From Kordia jejudonensis (lineage in GTDB: Bacteria > Bacteroidota > Bacteroidia > Flavobacteriales > Flavobacteriaceae): a stretch of DNA of 64,000 nucleotides. The stretch spans positions 61,944 through 125,943 of the forward strand of contig NZ_LBMG01000013.1 of assembly GCF_001005315.1 (NCBI RefSeq), given 5' to 3'. The notes beneath the pieces are model-generated. The model ran no database searches and was not told the origin of the DNA. It worked only from the letters and a program-made list of their open reading frames with translations. The translations under genes and the position numbers were made by a program. How positions within the stretch are numbered: the stretch's first letter is position 1; each line of letters begins with the position of its first letter. Below are positions 18,035-26,011 of the stretch, piece after piece.

Positions 18035-18799
18035 ATGAGTAAATTAAATGGAAAAGTAGCCATCATTACTGGAGCTACTGGCGGTATTGGTTTCGAAGTA
18101 GCAAGAAGATTAGGAACTGATGGATACACGGTTATCTTAAATGGTATCGATGACGCTAGTGGCGCAGAAAAATTAAAACAACTTAAAGATGCAGGAATCA
18201 CTGCGGAATATTACGGTTTTGATGTTACCAAAGAAGAAGAAGTAACTGAAAATATCACAAAAATAGGAGAGAAGTATGGTAAAATAGATTTGCTTGTAAA
18301 CAATGCAGGTGGTTTAGGCGGAAGATCTCGATTTGAGGAAATGACAACAGAATTCTATCGTTTTGTAATGGCTTTAAATCTTGATTCGGTATTCTATGCT
18401 TCAAGAGCTGCAATTCCGTTCTTGAAAAATGGAGAACATCCATCAATTATAAACTTTACTTCAAACGCAAGTTGGACAGCTGGTGGACCAGGTGCAGGAA
18501 TCTATGGAACTTCAAAAGCTGGTGTACATACAATCACAAGAGCTTTAGCTAAAGACTTAGCAGAATACGGAATTCGTGTCAATGCAGTTTCTCCAGGAAC
18601 AATTGATACACCATTTCACGCACAAATAAAATCAACAAAACCAGAAGTATTTGCTTCTTGGGCAAACAATATTATGCTTGGTCGATTAGGACAACCAGAA
18701 GATGTAGCTGGTGTAATCTCATTCCTTGCAAGTAAAGATGCTGCATTCATAACTGCGGAAACCATCCAAATTGGTGGAGGACAAGCTTTAGGAATCTAG
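18035..18799 (+). CDS. SDR oxidoreductase, probable DEH reductase
   Basis: The 254-residue classical short-chain dehydrogenase has the cofactor motif TGATGGIG (about 11-18), NNAGG, a catalytic Ser in FTSNASW, the Y-x-x-x-K pair in IYGTSKAG, and the C-terminal IQIGGGQA. In alginate catabolism an SDR enzyme reduces DEH to 2-keto-3-deoxygluconate with NAD(P)H. The position between a uronate transporter and the KDG kinase/aldolase genes supports that role. Other sugar or ketone substrates cannot be excluded from sequence. Confidence 0.83.
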   Translation: MSKLNGKVAIITGATGGIGFEVARRLGTDGYTVILNGIDDASGAEKLKQLKDAGITAEYYGFDVTKEEEVTENITKIGEKYGKIDLLVNNAGGLGGRSRFEEMTTEFYRFVMALNLDSVFYASRAAIPFLKNGEHPSIINFTSNASWTAGGPGAGIYGTSKAGVHTITRALAKDLAEYGIRVNAVSPGTIDTPFHAQIKSTKPEVFASWANNIMLGRLGQPEDVAGVISFLASKDAAFITAETIQIGGGQALGI

Positions 18800-18828
18800 C
18801 ATACAGTACAAATTTGTTTTCAGAATGG

Positions 18829-18868
18829 AATAGGCGCTATTGTTTTTAAGCAATGGCGCTTATTTTTT
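18829..18868 (+). terminator. rho-independent terminator
   Basis: A 14-bp stem (18829-18842 with 18851-18864, two G-T pairs) with an 8-nt loop is followed by a T run, 30 bp after the SDR stop. From here to the operator array at 19067 I see nothing else. Confidence 0.7.
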
Positions 18869-19066
18869 GAAATAAAGTGCGCTCAATCTACCGAGTAGTT
18901 AACTCACTATTACCTTTCTTACACATTAAAATACTTTGAAGAATTAAATCATCTTTTTCTTTAACCACTATTGTTAAATACTATACCAAAACAGTATTTA
19001 ATTGTGAAATATTCAATTTTTTAAATCAAAAATTACTGAGTTGCTAATAAAATACAAATTTTTTCA

Positions 19067-19122
19067 TATTTTTGGTAAACCAAATTGGTAAACCAATCTG
19101 ATTTACCAATTTGGTTTACCAA
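19067..19122 (+). promoter_or_regulatory. four-operator array and -7 box before lyase gene
   Basis: TATTTTTG (19067-19074) fits the -7 box. Four 12-bp operator copies start at 19072, 19085, 19098 and 19111, exactly 13 bp apart: TTGGTAAACCAA twice, CTGATTTACCAA and TTGGTTTACCAA. The whole array is nearly palindromic. It is the densest site cluster of the regulon. Confidence 0.75.
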
Positions 19123-19143
19123 AAATTAACCAAAACCATAAAA

Positions 19144-20409
19144 ATGAAAAAACAAAACTCAAAACGAAAAATGATCTCATACTTGAGATTCACAATGCTA
19201 TTATTCATGGCGCTCGCAGTAAGTTGCGCAAACAACACGGATTTAGATGAAGAAAGTCAAGTGGAAGAAAATCTTGATCTTGCTGCAAAAATTACAAACG
19301 GGCAAACAATCTCACTAAAAGCAAACAATAACAAGTACGTTAGCTCGGAAAATGGCACAAAAGATATGATTGCCAACAGAAGTGCAATTGGTTCCTATGA
19401 AAAATTTACGGTAGTAAAAGTTGGGACTAAAAACGGGAATGATTTAATTGCTCTCAAAGCAAACAACAACAAATACGTTTGTTCAGAAGACGGCACAAAA
19501 GACATGATAGCCAATAGAACCGCAATTGGCGCTTGGGAAAAGTTTGAAGTCATTCAACTTGGTACCGCAAGTGGTAATGAACTAATTGCCCTTAGAGCAA
19601 GTAACAACAAATACGTTTGCTCTGAGAATGGTACAAAAGACATGAGAGCCAATAGAACAGCAATTGGTGCTTATGAAAAATTTCAAGTCATTAACAATGG
19701 CGGAAGTACCAGTACTGTAGGTTCCTTTACCTTTAGTAACATACAAATTGAAACGACTAAAAGTTGTACCAGTAGCACAAGTACAGTGTCTAAAAATGCA
19801 ACGGATACCAACAATACAAATGGAGGTACAAACGACAGTTACTTTATTGGAAAATACCAGAAAAATAGCAACGGATCATACAAACTAACCAGCTGTAAGC
19901 AATCGGGTAGAAGAACAGAATGGAAACAAAAACCTGGACAAGAAGCTTCTTTAAACACCACAAGAACGATGTCGTATACCGCAAGTTTCAGTGATTATCC
20001 TTCTGATGGAATAACGATTGCTCAAGTTCACAACAGAGGAGATGCAGAAAGACCTTTATTACGAGTTGAAATTAAAAACGGAAAAATAAGATGTTACATT
20101 ACAACCACGTATAAGAAAAACCAAGGGTCAACGTATGAAACAACATTGCAAAGTTATACGTCAGGAGCCGATTTAGATATAAAAGTGGAAATAGGTAACA
20201 ATCGCGTTAAGATTACAGCAAAGACTGGTTCGGTAACAAAAACGGCAACATACACTACAAACAATTCGAATATCAAAAAAGTAATCAACAATAAATGGTT
20301 TGACAATGGTGTAAAAGATGATTTCTACTTCAAAGCTGGCGTTTACAATGATTCAGGTGACGGATCTAAAACACCAGATGCTACTTTTAAATCTTTTGTC
20401 ATAAACTAA
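19144..20409 (+). CDS. alginate lyase (PL7-like) with three fascin-like repeats
   Basis: The 421-residue lipoprotein has a lipobox Cys at about 28 (ALAVSC). Three 46-residue repeats at about 56-182, each with ALxAxNNKYVxSExGTKDM and xAIGxxEKF, form a fascin-like beta-trefoil, probably for sugar binding. The catalytic domain (about 193-421) keeps the alginate-lyase-2 residues as GRRTEWKQ (256-261), AQVHN (QVH at 294-296) and YFKAGVYND (395-403). The ATG at 19144 is preferred because an in-frame TTG at 19111 lies inside the operator array. A bidirectional terminator follows. Confidence 0.82.
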   Translation: MKKQNSKRKMISYLRFTMLLFMALAVSCANNTDLDEESQVEENLDLAAKITNGQTISLKANNNKYVSSENGTKDMIANRSAIGSYEKFTVVKVGTKNGNDLIALKANNNKYVCSEDGTKDMIANRTAIGAWEKFEVIQLGTASGNELIALRASNNKYVCSENGTKDMRANRTAIGAYEKFQVINNGGSTSTVGSFTFSNIQIETTKSCTSSTSTVSKNATDTNNTNGGTNDSYFIGKYQKNSNGSYKLTSCKQSGRRTEWKQKPGQEASLNTTRTMSYTASFSDYPSDGITIAQVHNRGDAERPLLRVEIKNGKIRCYITTTYKKNQGSTYETTLQSYTSGADLDIKVEIGNNRVKITAKTGSVTKTATYTTNNSNIKKVINNKWFDNGVKDDFYFKAGVYNDSGDGSKTPDATFKSFVIN

Positions 20410-20456
20410 TATCTAAAAAATAGTTTTCAATAGATCTATTGGATAACTAAAAATAT

Positions 20457-20496
20457 AAAAGGGTCAAATTTTACTATTTAAAATTAGACCTTTTTT
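20457..20496. terminator. bidirectional terminator
   Basis: A stem of about 16 bp (20457-20472 with 20480-20495, one mismatch and one G-T pair) is flanked by A and T runs. It serves the converging lyase gene and lacI gene. Confidence 0.75.
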
Positions 20497-20524
20497 ATAT
20501 TATTAAAATGTATATAAGTAATTA

Positions 20525-21547
20525 CTATTTTTTTTGAGATGAATCGCGTTCAATCAATTCGGCATCCAAAATAATCTTGTTCAGTGTTTGCTTTACAGTA
20601 TCCATCTTCACACGTTTCAAAAAAGTTTCAGCAGCCAACTGTCCTATTTGCGCACTATGTTGGTTAATACTCGTAATCGTTGGTGTGACCAAAGAAGTAA
20701 ACGGTTCGTTCCCAAAACCAACCAAACAAATATCATTCGGAACACTAATTCCTTGTTCCTTCAACAATTGCAAAGCGCCCAAAGCGGCATAATCTCCCGC
20801 AATATATACAGCATCTGGCGGATTTTCTAACGCTAATAATTCTTGCATTTTCAACCTTCCATCTTCCAAAGTCAAACTGCTTTCAACTAACAAAGCATCT
20901 TCATGTGGTAAATTGTGCGCGTGTATTGCATCAATATATCCTCTAATTCTATTATTAAAAATTCGAGTATGTCTAAAACCACCAATATGTGCTATCCTTT
21001 TGCAACCTTTTGAAATAAGGTGTTCCACAATCATAAAACTACTATCATAATCGTTAATTCCAATATAATCTACATTCAAATCATTTTCTCCTCTATCAAA
21101 CAATACCAATGGAATTCCTTTCGATTTTATCTTTTCATAATAGGATAAATCTACGGTTTCATTCGCCATCGAAGCGATAATGCCATCAACTTGAGTAAAA
21201 AGTAAGGTGTCTATATTGCGACATTCTTTTTTAAAAGATTCGTTAGATTGTGTGATGATAATATTATAACCTTCCTTATTCAAAACTTCTTCTATATTCT
21301 GAATAACGGATGAAAAAAAGTTACTACTCGTTCTAGGGACGATGACGCCAACCAAATTACTTTTCCCTTTTCGTAGCGCACTGGCCAAATGATTTGGTTG
21401 ATAATTTAATTCCTTTGCAACACGTTTAACAGCGTCTTTCGTTTTTGTACTAATCCTAGAATCGTCATGAAGTGCTTTAGATACAGCCGCTGGCGAAATA
21501 TTCAAAACAGTAGCAATGTCTTTTATCGTAGTTCTTTTTTTTTTCAC
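20525..21547 (-). CDS. LacI-family regulator of the KDG branch
   Basis: The full-length 340-residue LacI protein has the N-terminal helix-turn-helix and hinge (about 5-60, TIKDIATVLNISPAAVSKAL ... NHLASALRKG). The periplasmic-binding-like effector domain follows (about 62-335). It is divergent from the KDG kinase gene, and two perfect palindromes with the LacI-type centre AAACGTTT lie in the shared 149-bp region. It probably represses kinase/aldolase expression and itself until a keto-sugar acid binds (inference). Confidence 0.9.
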   Translation of the reverse strand: MKKKRTTIKDIATVLNISPAAVSKALHDDSRISTKTKDAVKRVAKELNYQPNHLASALRKGKSNLVGVIVPRTSSNFFSSVIQNIEEVLNKEGYNIIITQSNESFKKECRNIDTLLFTQVDGIIASMANETVDLSYYEKIKSKGIPLVLFDRGENDLNVDYIGINDYDSSFMIVEHLISKGCKRIAHIGGFRHTRIFNNRIRGYIDAIHAHNLPHEDALLVESSLTLEDGRLKMQELLALENPPDAVYIAGDYAALGALQLLKEQGISVPNDICLVGFGNEPFTSLVTPTITSINQHSAQIGQLAAETFLKRVKMDTVKQTLNKIILDAELIERDSSQKK

Positions 21548-21561
21548 TTAGTTTTTATATA

Positions 21562-21610
21562 TTTGCTTAAACGTTTAAGCAAAAGTAGCTTTTTATAGCA
21601 AATAATCAAA
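21562..21610 (-). promoter_or_regulatory. lacI promoter with overlapping 22-bp operator
   Basis: The palindrome TTTGCTTAAACGTTTAAGCA (plus two further A residues) spans 21562-21583 and is perfect over 22 bp. On the minus strand TTTG (21610-21607) and TACTTTTG (21587-21580) are 19 bp apart, a good -33/-7 pair. The operator covers the -7 box and the start region of lacI, as expected for autorepression. Confidence 0.75.
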
Positions 21611-21641
21611 ACGAACTAGGTTTTGATTTATTTTTACCGAG

Positions 21642-21661
21642 TTGGTTAAACGTTTAACCAA
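21642..21661 (+). promoter_or_regulatory. LacI-type operator before KDG kinase
   Basis: TTGGTTAAACGTTTAACCAA is a perfect 20-bp palindrome centred 46 bp before the kinase ATG. It shares the 12-bp centre TTAAACGTTTAA with the palindrome near lacI. A possible -33 TTTG lies at 21622-21625, but no clear -7 box is seen. Confidence 0.75.
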
Positions 21662-21696
21662 AATAGATATTTTAATAATTTTAAGACGATACAAAC

Positions 21697-22737
21697 ATGA
21701 GTAAAGTAGTCACTTTTGGAGAAATTATGCTGCGTTTAGCACCTCCAGGTTTTCTAAGATTTTCACAAACAAATAGCTTTGACGTAGTGTACGGTGGAGG
21801 CGAATCTAATGTAGCAGTTTCTTTAGCCAATTATGGTGTCGATGTTGATTTTGTAACTCGATTACCAGACAATGACATTGGACATTGCGCCATGATGGAA
21901 ATGCGTAAACGTGGTGTTGGTGTCAACAAAATTGTTTGGGGCGGCGATCGTTTAGGAATCTATTTCTTAGAAACAGGTGCCGTAAGCAGAGGAAGTAAAG
22001 TTGTGTACGACAGAGCACATTCTGCAATAGCGGAAATAAAATCAGGAATGATTGATTGGGATGCCGTATTTGATGGTGTTGAATGGTTTCACTGGACAGG
22101 AATTACACCTGCAATATCACAAGGAGCCGCAGATGTGTGTTTAGAAGCTGTAAAAGCCGCAAGTGCCAAAGGAATTACCATCTCTACAGACTTAAATTAT
22201 AGAGCAAAACTTTGGAAATATGGAGGCGATCGTGAAGCAATAATGACCGAACTAACGTCGTACTGTGATATCATTCTAGGAAACGAAGAAGATGCTGAAA
22301 AACACTTTGGAATTCATCCAGAAGGATTAGACGTTCACAAACACGGACACGATGTAAAAGCAGAAGCATTCCTATCAGTTTGTAAGCAAATGATGGAAAA
22401 ATTCCCAAGAGCTAAAAAAGTAATCACAACACTAAGAGGTTCCATATCAGCGTCGCACAATACATGGGCTGGCGTATTATATGATGGTTCAAAAATGTAC
22501 GAAACACGTCAATATCAAATCACAGATATCGTAGACAGAGTTGGTGGTGGCGATTCATTTATGGGCGGATTAATCTACGGATTACTAAAATATCCTGAAG
22601 ACGACCAAAATGCATTAGATTTTGCAGTCGCAGCTTCCTGTTTAAAACACACCATCAAAGGAGATGCAAACTTATCTACGATTGCAGAAGTAGAAAAACT
22701 AATGGGCGGAGATGCCTCTGGAAGAGTTGCACGATAA
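21697..22737 (+). CDS. kdgK: 2-keto-3-deoxygluconate kinase (PfkB family)
   Basis: The 346-residue PfkB-type sugar kinase has the N-terminal GEIMLRLAPPG and GGGESNVAVSLANYG substrate motif and the C-terminal DRVGGGDSFMGGLIYG motif, whose Asp is the catalytic base. It would phosphorylate KDG, made from DEH, to KDPG. The KDPG aldolase gene follows 96 bp downstream and completes the step to central metabolism. A 7-bp hairpin (22801-22818) lies in that gap. Control by the LacI-type operators upstream is likely. Confidence 0.9.
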   Translation: MSKVVTFGEIMLRLAPPGFLRFSQTNSFDVVYGGGESNVAVSLANYGVDVDFVTRLPDNDIGHCAMMEMRKRGVGVNKIVWGGDRLGIYFLETGAVSRGSKVVYDRAHSAIAEIKSGMIDWDAVFDGVEWFHWTGITPAISQGAADVCLEAVKAASAKGITISTDLNYRAKLWKYGGDREAIMTELTSYCDIILGNEEDAEKHFGIHPEGLDVHKHGHDVKAEAFLSVCKQMMEKFPRAKKVITTLRGSISASHNTWAGVLYDGSKMYETRQYQITDIVDRVGGGDSFMGGLIYGLLKYPEDDQNALDFAVAASCLKHTIKGDANLSTIAEVEKLMGGDASGRVAR

Positions 22738-22833
22738 CGCATGAATCGTTGCAGAGAAAACACAAAGTAATCTGTTAGATTTCAACTAAACAATAAAATA
22801 TTCTCGTAAAAACGAGAAAAAATAAATCATATA

Positions 22834-23502
22834 ATGGCACAATATTCAAGACTAGAAGTCGCACAGGTAATGAAGGAAACCGGAATGGTTCCATTATTCT
22901 TCAATAACAATATAGAAGTAAGTAAAAAAGTGCTAAAAGCTTGCTATGACGGAGGCGCTCGCTTACTCGAATTTACGGCGCGTGGCGATTTTGCACACGA
23001 AGTTTTTGGCGAATTAACTAAATATGCAGTTGCAGAATTACCAGGAATGATCATGGGAGTTGGTTCCGTCACAGATGCTGCAGCTGCTTCTTTATACATG
23101 TCGCTTGGCGCGAATTTTATCGTAACACCTGTATTACGCGAAGACATTGCCATCGTGTGCAACCGCCGCAAAGTATTATGGTCACCAGGTTGTGGATCAC
23201 TAACAGAAATAGCAAGAGCAGAAGAACTAGGCTGTGAAATTGTAAAACTATTTCCAGGTGGAATTTACGGACCAAACTTCATCAAAGCCATAAAAGGACC
23301 ACAACCTTGGACAAGTATTATGCCTACAGGTGGCGTGGCTCCAACAAAAGAAAACTTAGAAGGTTGGTTCAATGCTGGTGCAACTTGCGTTGGAATGGGC
23401 TCAAAGTTGATGAAGAAAAAAGAAAATGGAGACTTCGATTATGAAAAAATTGAAGCACTCACAAAAGAAGCAATTCAGATTATAAAAGAAGTAAGAAAAT
23501 GA
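22834..23502 (+). CDS. eda: KDPG aldolase (bifunctional Eda type)
   Basis: The 222-residue class I aldolase has LEFTARGD, MGVGSVTD, the Schiff-base lysine in EIVKLFPGG and the phosphate-binding MPTGGV. It splits KDPG to pyruvate and glyceraldehyde-3-phosphate. It lies after KDG kinase and ends with an ATGA overlap with the truncated LacI gene, so the two are probably translationally coupled. Confidence 0.92.
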   Translation: MAQYSRLEVAQVMKETGMVPLFFNNNIEVSKKVLKACYDGGARLLEFTARGDFAHEVFGELTKYAVAELPGMIMGVGSVTDAAAASLYMSLGANFIVTPVLREDIAIVCNRRKVLWSPGCGSLTEIARAEELGCEIVKLFPGGIYGPNFIKAIKGPQPWTSIMPTGGVAPTKENLEGWFNAGATCVGMGSKLMKKKENGDFDYEKIEALTKEAIQIIKEVRK

Positions 23503-24032
23503 ATTTTCTGCAATCAACCATCACACTAAAAGAATTATCGCAACTCTCAGGATTTTCTGTTTCTACGGTTTCAAAGGCGTTAAATAACAAATTTGACATC
23601 AGTCCAACAACTCGAAAAGCCATCAAAAAAATTGCAACAAAGCATAATTATGTACCCAATAATTATGCGGTTGCTTTGCGTAAAAAACAAACCAAAGCAA
23701 TTGCAGTGATCATACCGCAAATAAACACGACATTTTACAGTAGTTTTCTCCATAATATTGAAAAAATAGCATACAAATTTGGATATCGTATCGTATTATT
23801 TCAATCATTTGAAGAACACAAACGCGAACAAGAATGCTTGCATATGATCAATGATGGTAGTGTAGATGGAGCAATGATCTTATCTTCAAACTGTCTAAAA
23901 AAAATAACTTCAAGAGAAAAAAATCAAGTGCCAATTCAGTGTGTTCAAATTACAGAACAATTCCAAGAAGAAGAACTCAAGGAAAAAACACTCATTACAT
24001 TCAAAAAACTCTTAGCAACGATCAATTCGTAA
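23499..24032 (+). CDS. C-terminally truncated LacI-family protein
   Basis: The 177-residue product starts inside the eda stop (ATGA overlap). It has a complete LacI helix-turn-helix and hinge (about 8-64, TLKELSQLSGFSVSTVSKAL, NYAVALRKKQTK) and only the first part of the effector domain, ending about 160 residues short of normal LacI length. Nothing after the stop resembles the missing half. It may be a decaying gene or a DNA-binding-only regulator that can no longer sense a ligand. It is distinct from the full-length LacI at 20525. Confidence 0.7.
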   Translation: MNFLQSTITLKELSQLSGFSVSTVSKALNNKFDISPTTRKAIKKIATKHNYVPNNYAVALRKKQTKAIAVIIPQINTTFYSSFLHNIEKIAYKFGYRIVLFQSFEEHKREQECLHMINDGSVDGAMILSSNCLKKITSREKNQVPIQCVQITEQFQEEELKEKTLITFKKLLATINS

Positions 24033-24220
24033 CTTTTTATCCACTATACAATAAACATAGGAATACGATGACTTTTGTGAATGCAGCAGAATAATGGTAA
24101 ATTGTACCTTTATTTGCTAAAATCAAAAAAATCGATTTCCAAAAAATAATATTCGCTTTCCTAATTGTACTTTGTGTTCAAACCAACATACAAAGTCAAA
24201 ACCTTGATTCGCTCACAAAT

Positions 24221-25750
24221 GTGCTAAAATCTACCATGGAGAAACGCATGGTTTTTGATCAACAAAAAGAAGACAGAATCAACAAACTCATTGAAAAAGC
24301 AGCAAAAACAGAAGCGTTAAAGGACAAATACGAGTTGTACAATACGGTTATTGATGAGTACAGATTTTATAATTTTGACAATGCATTAAACTATATTGAA
24401 GAAAATATTGAAATTGCTGCACAACTCGAAAACACACTATTTCTTAACAAAAGTAAACTAGCGCTTGGTGCTTTATTGGTCGATTCAGGTCGTTACAAAG
24501 AATCCATTGATGCACTCAATGAAATCAAAAGAAACGCATTGCCACCATCGTTGATCAATGAATACTACATTGCGTACAAAGAAGGATATTCTGGTTTGTC
24601 CTACAACACAACGGTAAAAAGTAGTAAAGCACTATATTCCAAACTATACACAGCTTACCAAGATTCATTATACTCACGATTAGATCCAAATTCAGAAGAA
24701 TCATTACGACTAAAAGAAAAAAACTTTCGTGACAACAGGCAATTGGAAGAAGCCTTAAAAATAAATTCAAAACGACTTAAAGAAGTCAATATTGGATCGA
24801 GAGGTTTTTCGTTAATTACATTTGAAAGATCGCTCTTATACGAATTGAAAAATGATGCAGAAATGCAAAAACAATTCCTAATACTTTCGGCATTATCCGA
24901 CATACAAGCTTCCGTAAAAGACAATGCTTCTATGGGAATATTGGCAAAAATAATGTTTGAAGAAGGTGACATTGATCGCGCACACAACTATGTGAACTTT
25001 TCGTTTGAAGATGCCGAATTTTACAACTCGCAATTACGTTTTGTCAACATCGCCAATAGTTTACCGATGATTTCAAAAGCATATGAAGAGCGAAGTGAAA
25101 AACAAAAAGGAAAACTTCAAGACTCTCTAATATTTATCAGCATTCTCGCAGGATTTTTACTCATTGCAATCTATTTAGTATTTCGACAAGTACGAAAAGT
25201 TTCTGAAGCAAGAAACAAGCTAACAACTGCCAACGAAAAACTAAACACTTCTAATGAAGACTTAAAGCGTTTATACTTAGAACTTTCCGAATCTGATAAG
25301 GTAAAAGAACACTACATTGGCACATTTCTAAATCTATATTCCGAATACATTACCAAACTAGATGTATATCGAAAATTAGTGCGTAAATATGTCAATACCA
25401 ATCAAATGAAATCATTGCTAGAACTCTCAAAATCAAAGCAATTCATCGAAGAAGAACTCGAAATATTCAACAAAAACTTTGATAGTTCCTTTTTACACAT
25501 TTACCCTGATTTCGTAAAACATGTCAATCAATTGCTAAAATCTGAAGAACAAATCATCCTAAAAGATAACAACAAACTCAACACAGAATTGCGAATCTTG
25601 GCGTTGATCAAACTAGGAATTACAAACAGTTCTCGCATTGCAAAAATACTTCGATACTCCGTCAATACAATCTATAATTATCGCGCTAGTATAAAAAGTG
25701 CTGCGAAGGACAAAACTACCTTTGAAGAAATGGTAAAAAACATCCAATAA
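24221..25750 (+). CDS. membrane-anchored regulator, DUF6377-like
   Basis: The product has at least 509 residues: a helical TPR-like N-terminal part, one membrane segment (about 302-323, LIFISILAGFLLIAIYLVF), a coiled coil (about 325-360) and a C-terminal helix-turn-helix region (about 455-495, TELRILALIKLGITNSSRIA ... RYSVNTIYNYRA). This plan fits Bacteroidetes DUF6377-type regulators that sense glycans in the periplasm. The GTG at 24221 is uncertain. The frame stays open back to 24101 and encodes a plausible signal peptide (QKIIFAFLIVLCVQTNIQSQ), but without an ATG, GTG or TTG. It probably controls the adjacent susC operon. Confidence 0.72.
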   Translation: MLKSTMEKRMVFDQQKEDRINKLIEKAAKTEALKDKYELYNTVIDEYRFYNFDNALNYIEENIEIAAQLENTLFLNKSKLALGALLVDSGRYKESIDALNEIKRNALPPSLINEYYIAYKEGYSGLSYNTTVKSSKALYSKLYTAYQDSLYSRLDPNSEESLRLKEKNFRDNRQLEEALKINSKRLKEVNIGSRGFSLITFERSLLYELKNDAEMQKQFLILSALSDIQASVKDNASMGILAKIMFEEGDIDRAHNYVNFSFEDAEFYNSQLRFVNIANSLPMISKAYEERSEKQKGKLQDSLIFISILAGFLLIAIYLVFRQVRKVSEARNKLTTANEKLNTSNEDLKRLYLELSESDKVKEHYIGTFLNLYSEYITKLDVYRKLVRKYVNTNQMKSLLELSKSKQFIEEELEIFNKNFDSSFLHIYPDFVKHVNQLLKSEEQIILKDNNKLNTELRILALIKLGITNSSRIAKILRYSVNTIYNYRASIKSAAKDKTTFEEMVKNIQ

Positions 25751-26011
25751 AATTCAGAACTTTACTTTTTTTGACTAATATTTTTCCTTTTTATGGAAAA
25801 TTCACGACAATATTTCGAAATATAGCGATACAAAACCCACTTATTTAGCAACGATTTAAATTTTTAAAAAATTGAAAATCAAATAATTAGTGCTATAAAT
25901 AGTCTTTAAAAATCCACTTTTAAAAAAACAGGTGTCTATACATGGCGTATTTCAAAGTAAATTGCTACAACGTTTTCGAGAACCTAAAAAACGAAGTAAT
26001 TCAACACTAAA
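25751..26011 (+). other. susC upstream region without a clear promoter
   Basis: This 261-bp gap separates the regulator from the second susC. It is AT-rich and contains the short palindrome TATTTCGAAATA, but no TGGTWWACCA operator, no AAACGTTT palindrome and no clear TAnnTTTG box. This locus is therefore probably outside the GntR and LacI regulons. Confidence 0.4.

Noticed and set aside
19111..19143. In-frame N-terminal extension of the fascin-lyase gene
   Set aside because: It would start at a TTG inside the fourth operator copy and put 11 residues before the lipoprotein signal.
22801..22818. Hairpin TTCTCGT-AAAA-ACGAGAA as an attenuator between kdgK and eda
   Set aside because: The stem is only 7 bp and its downstream flank is A-rich instead of T-rich; kept only as a remark in the kdgK entry.
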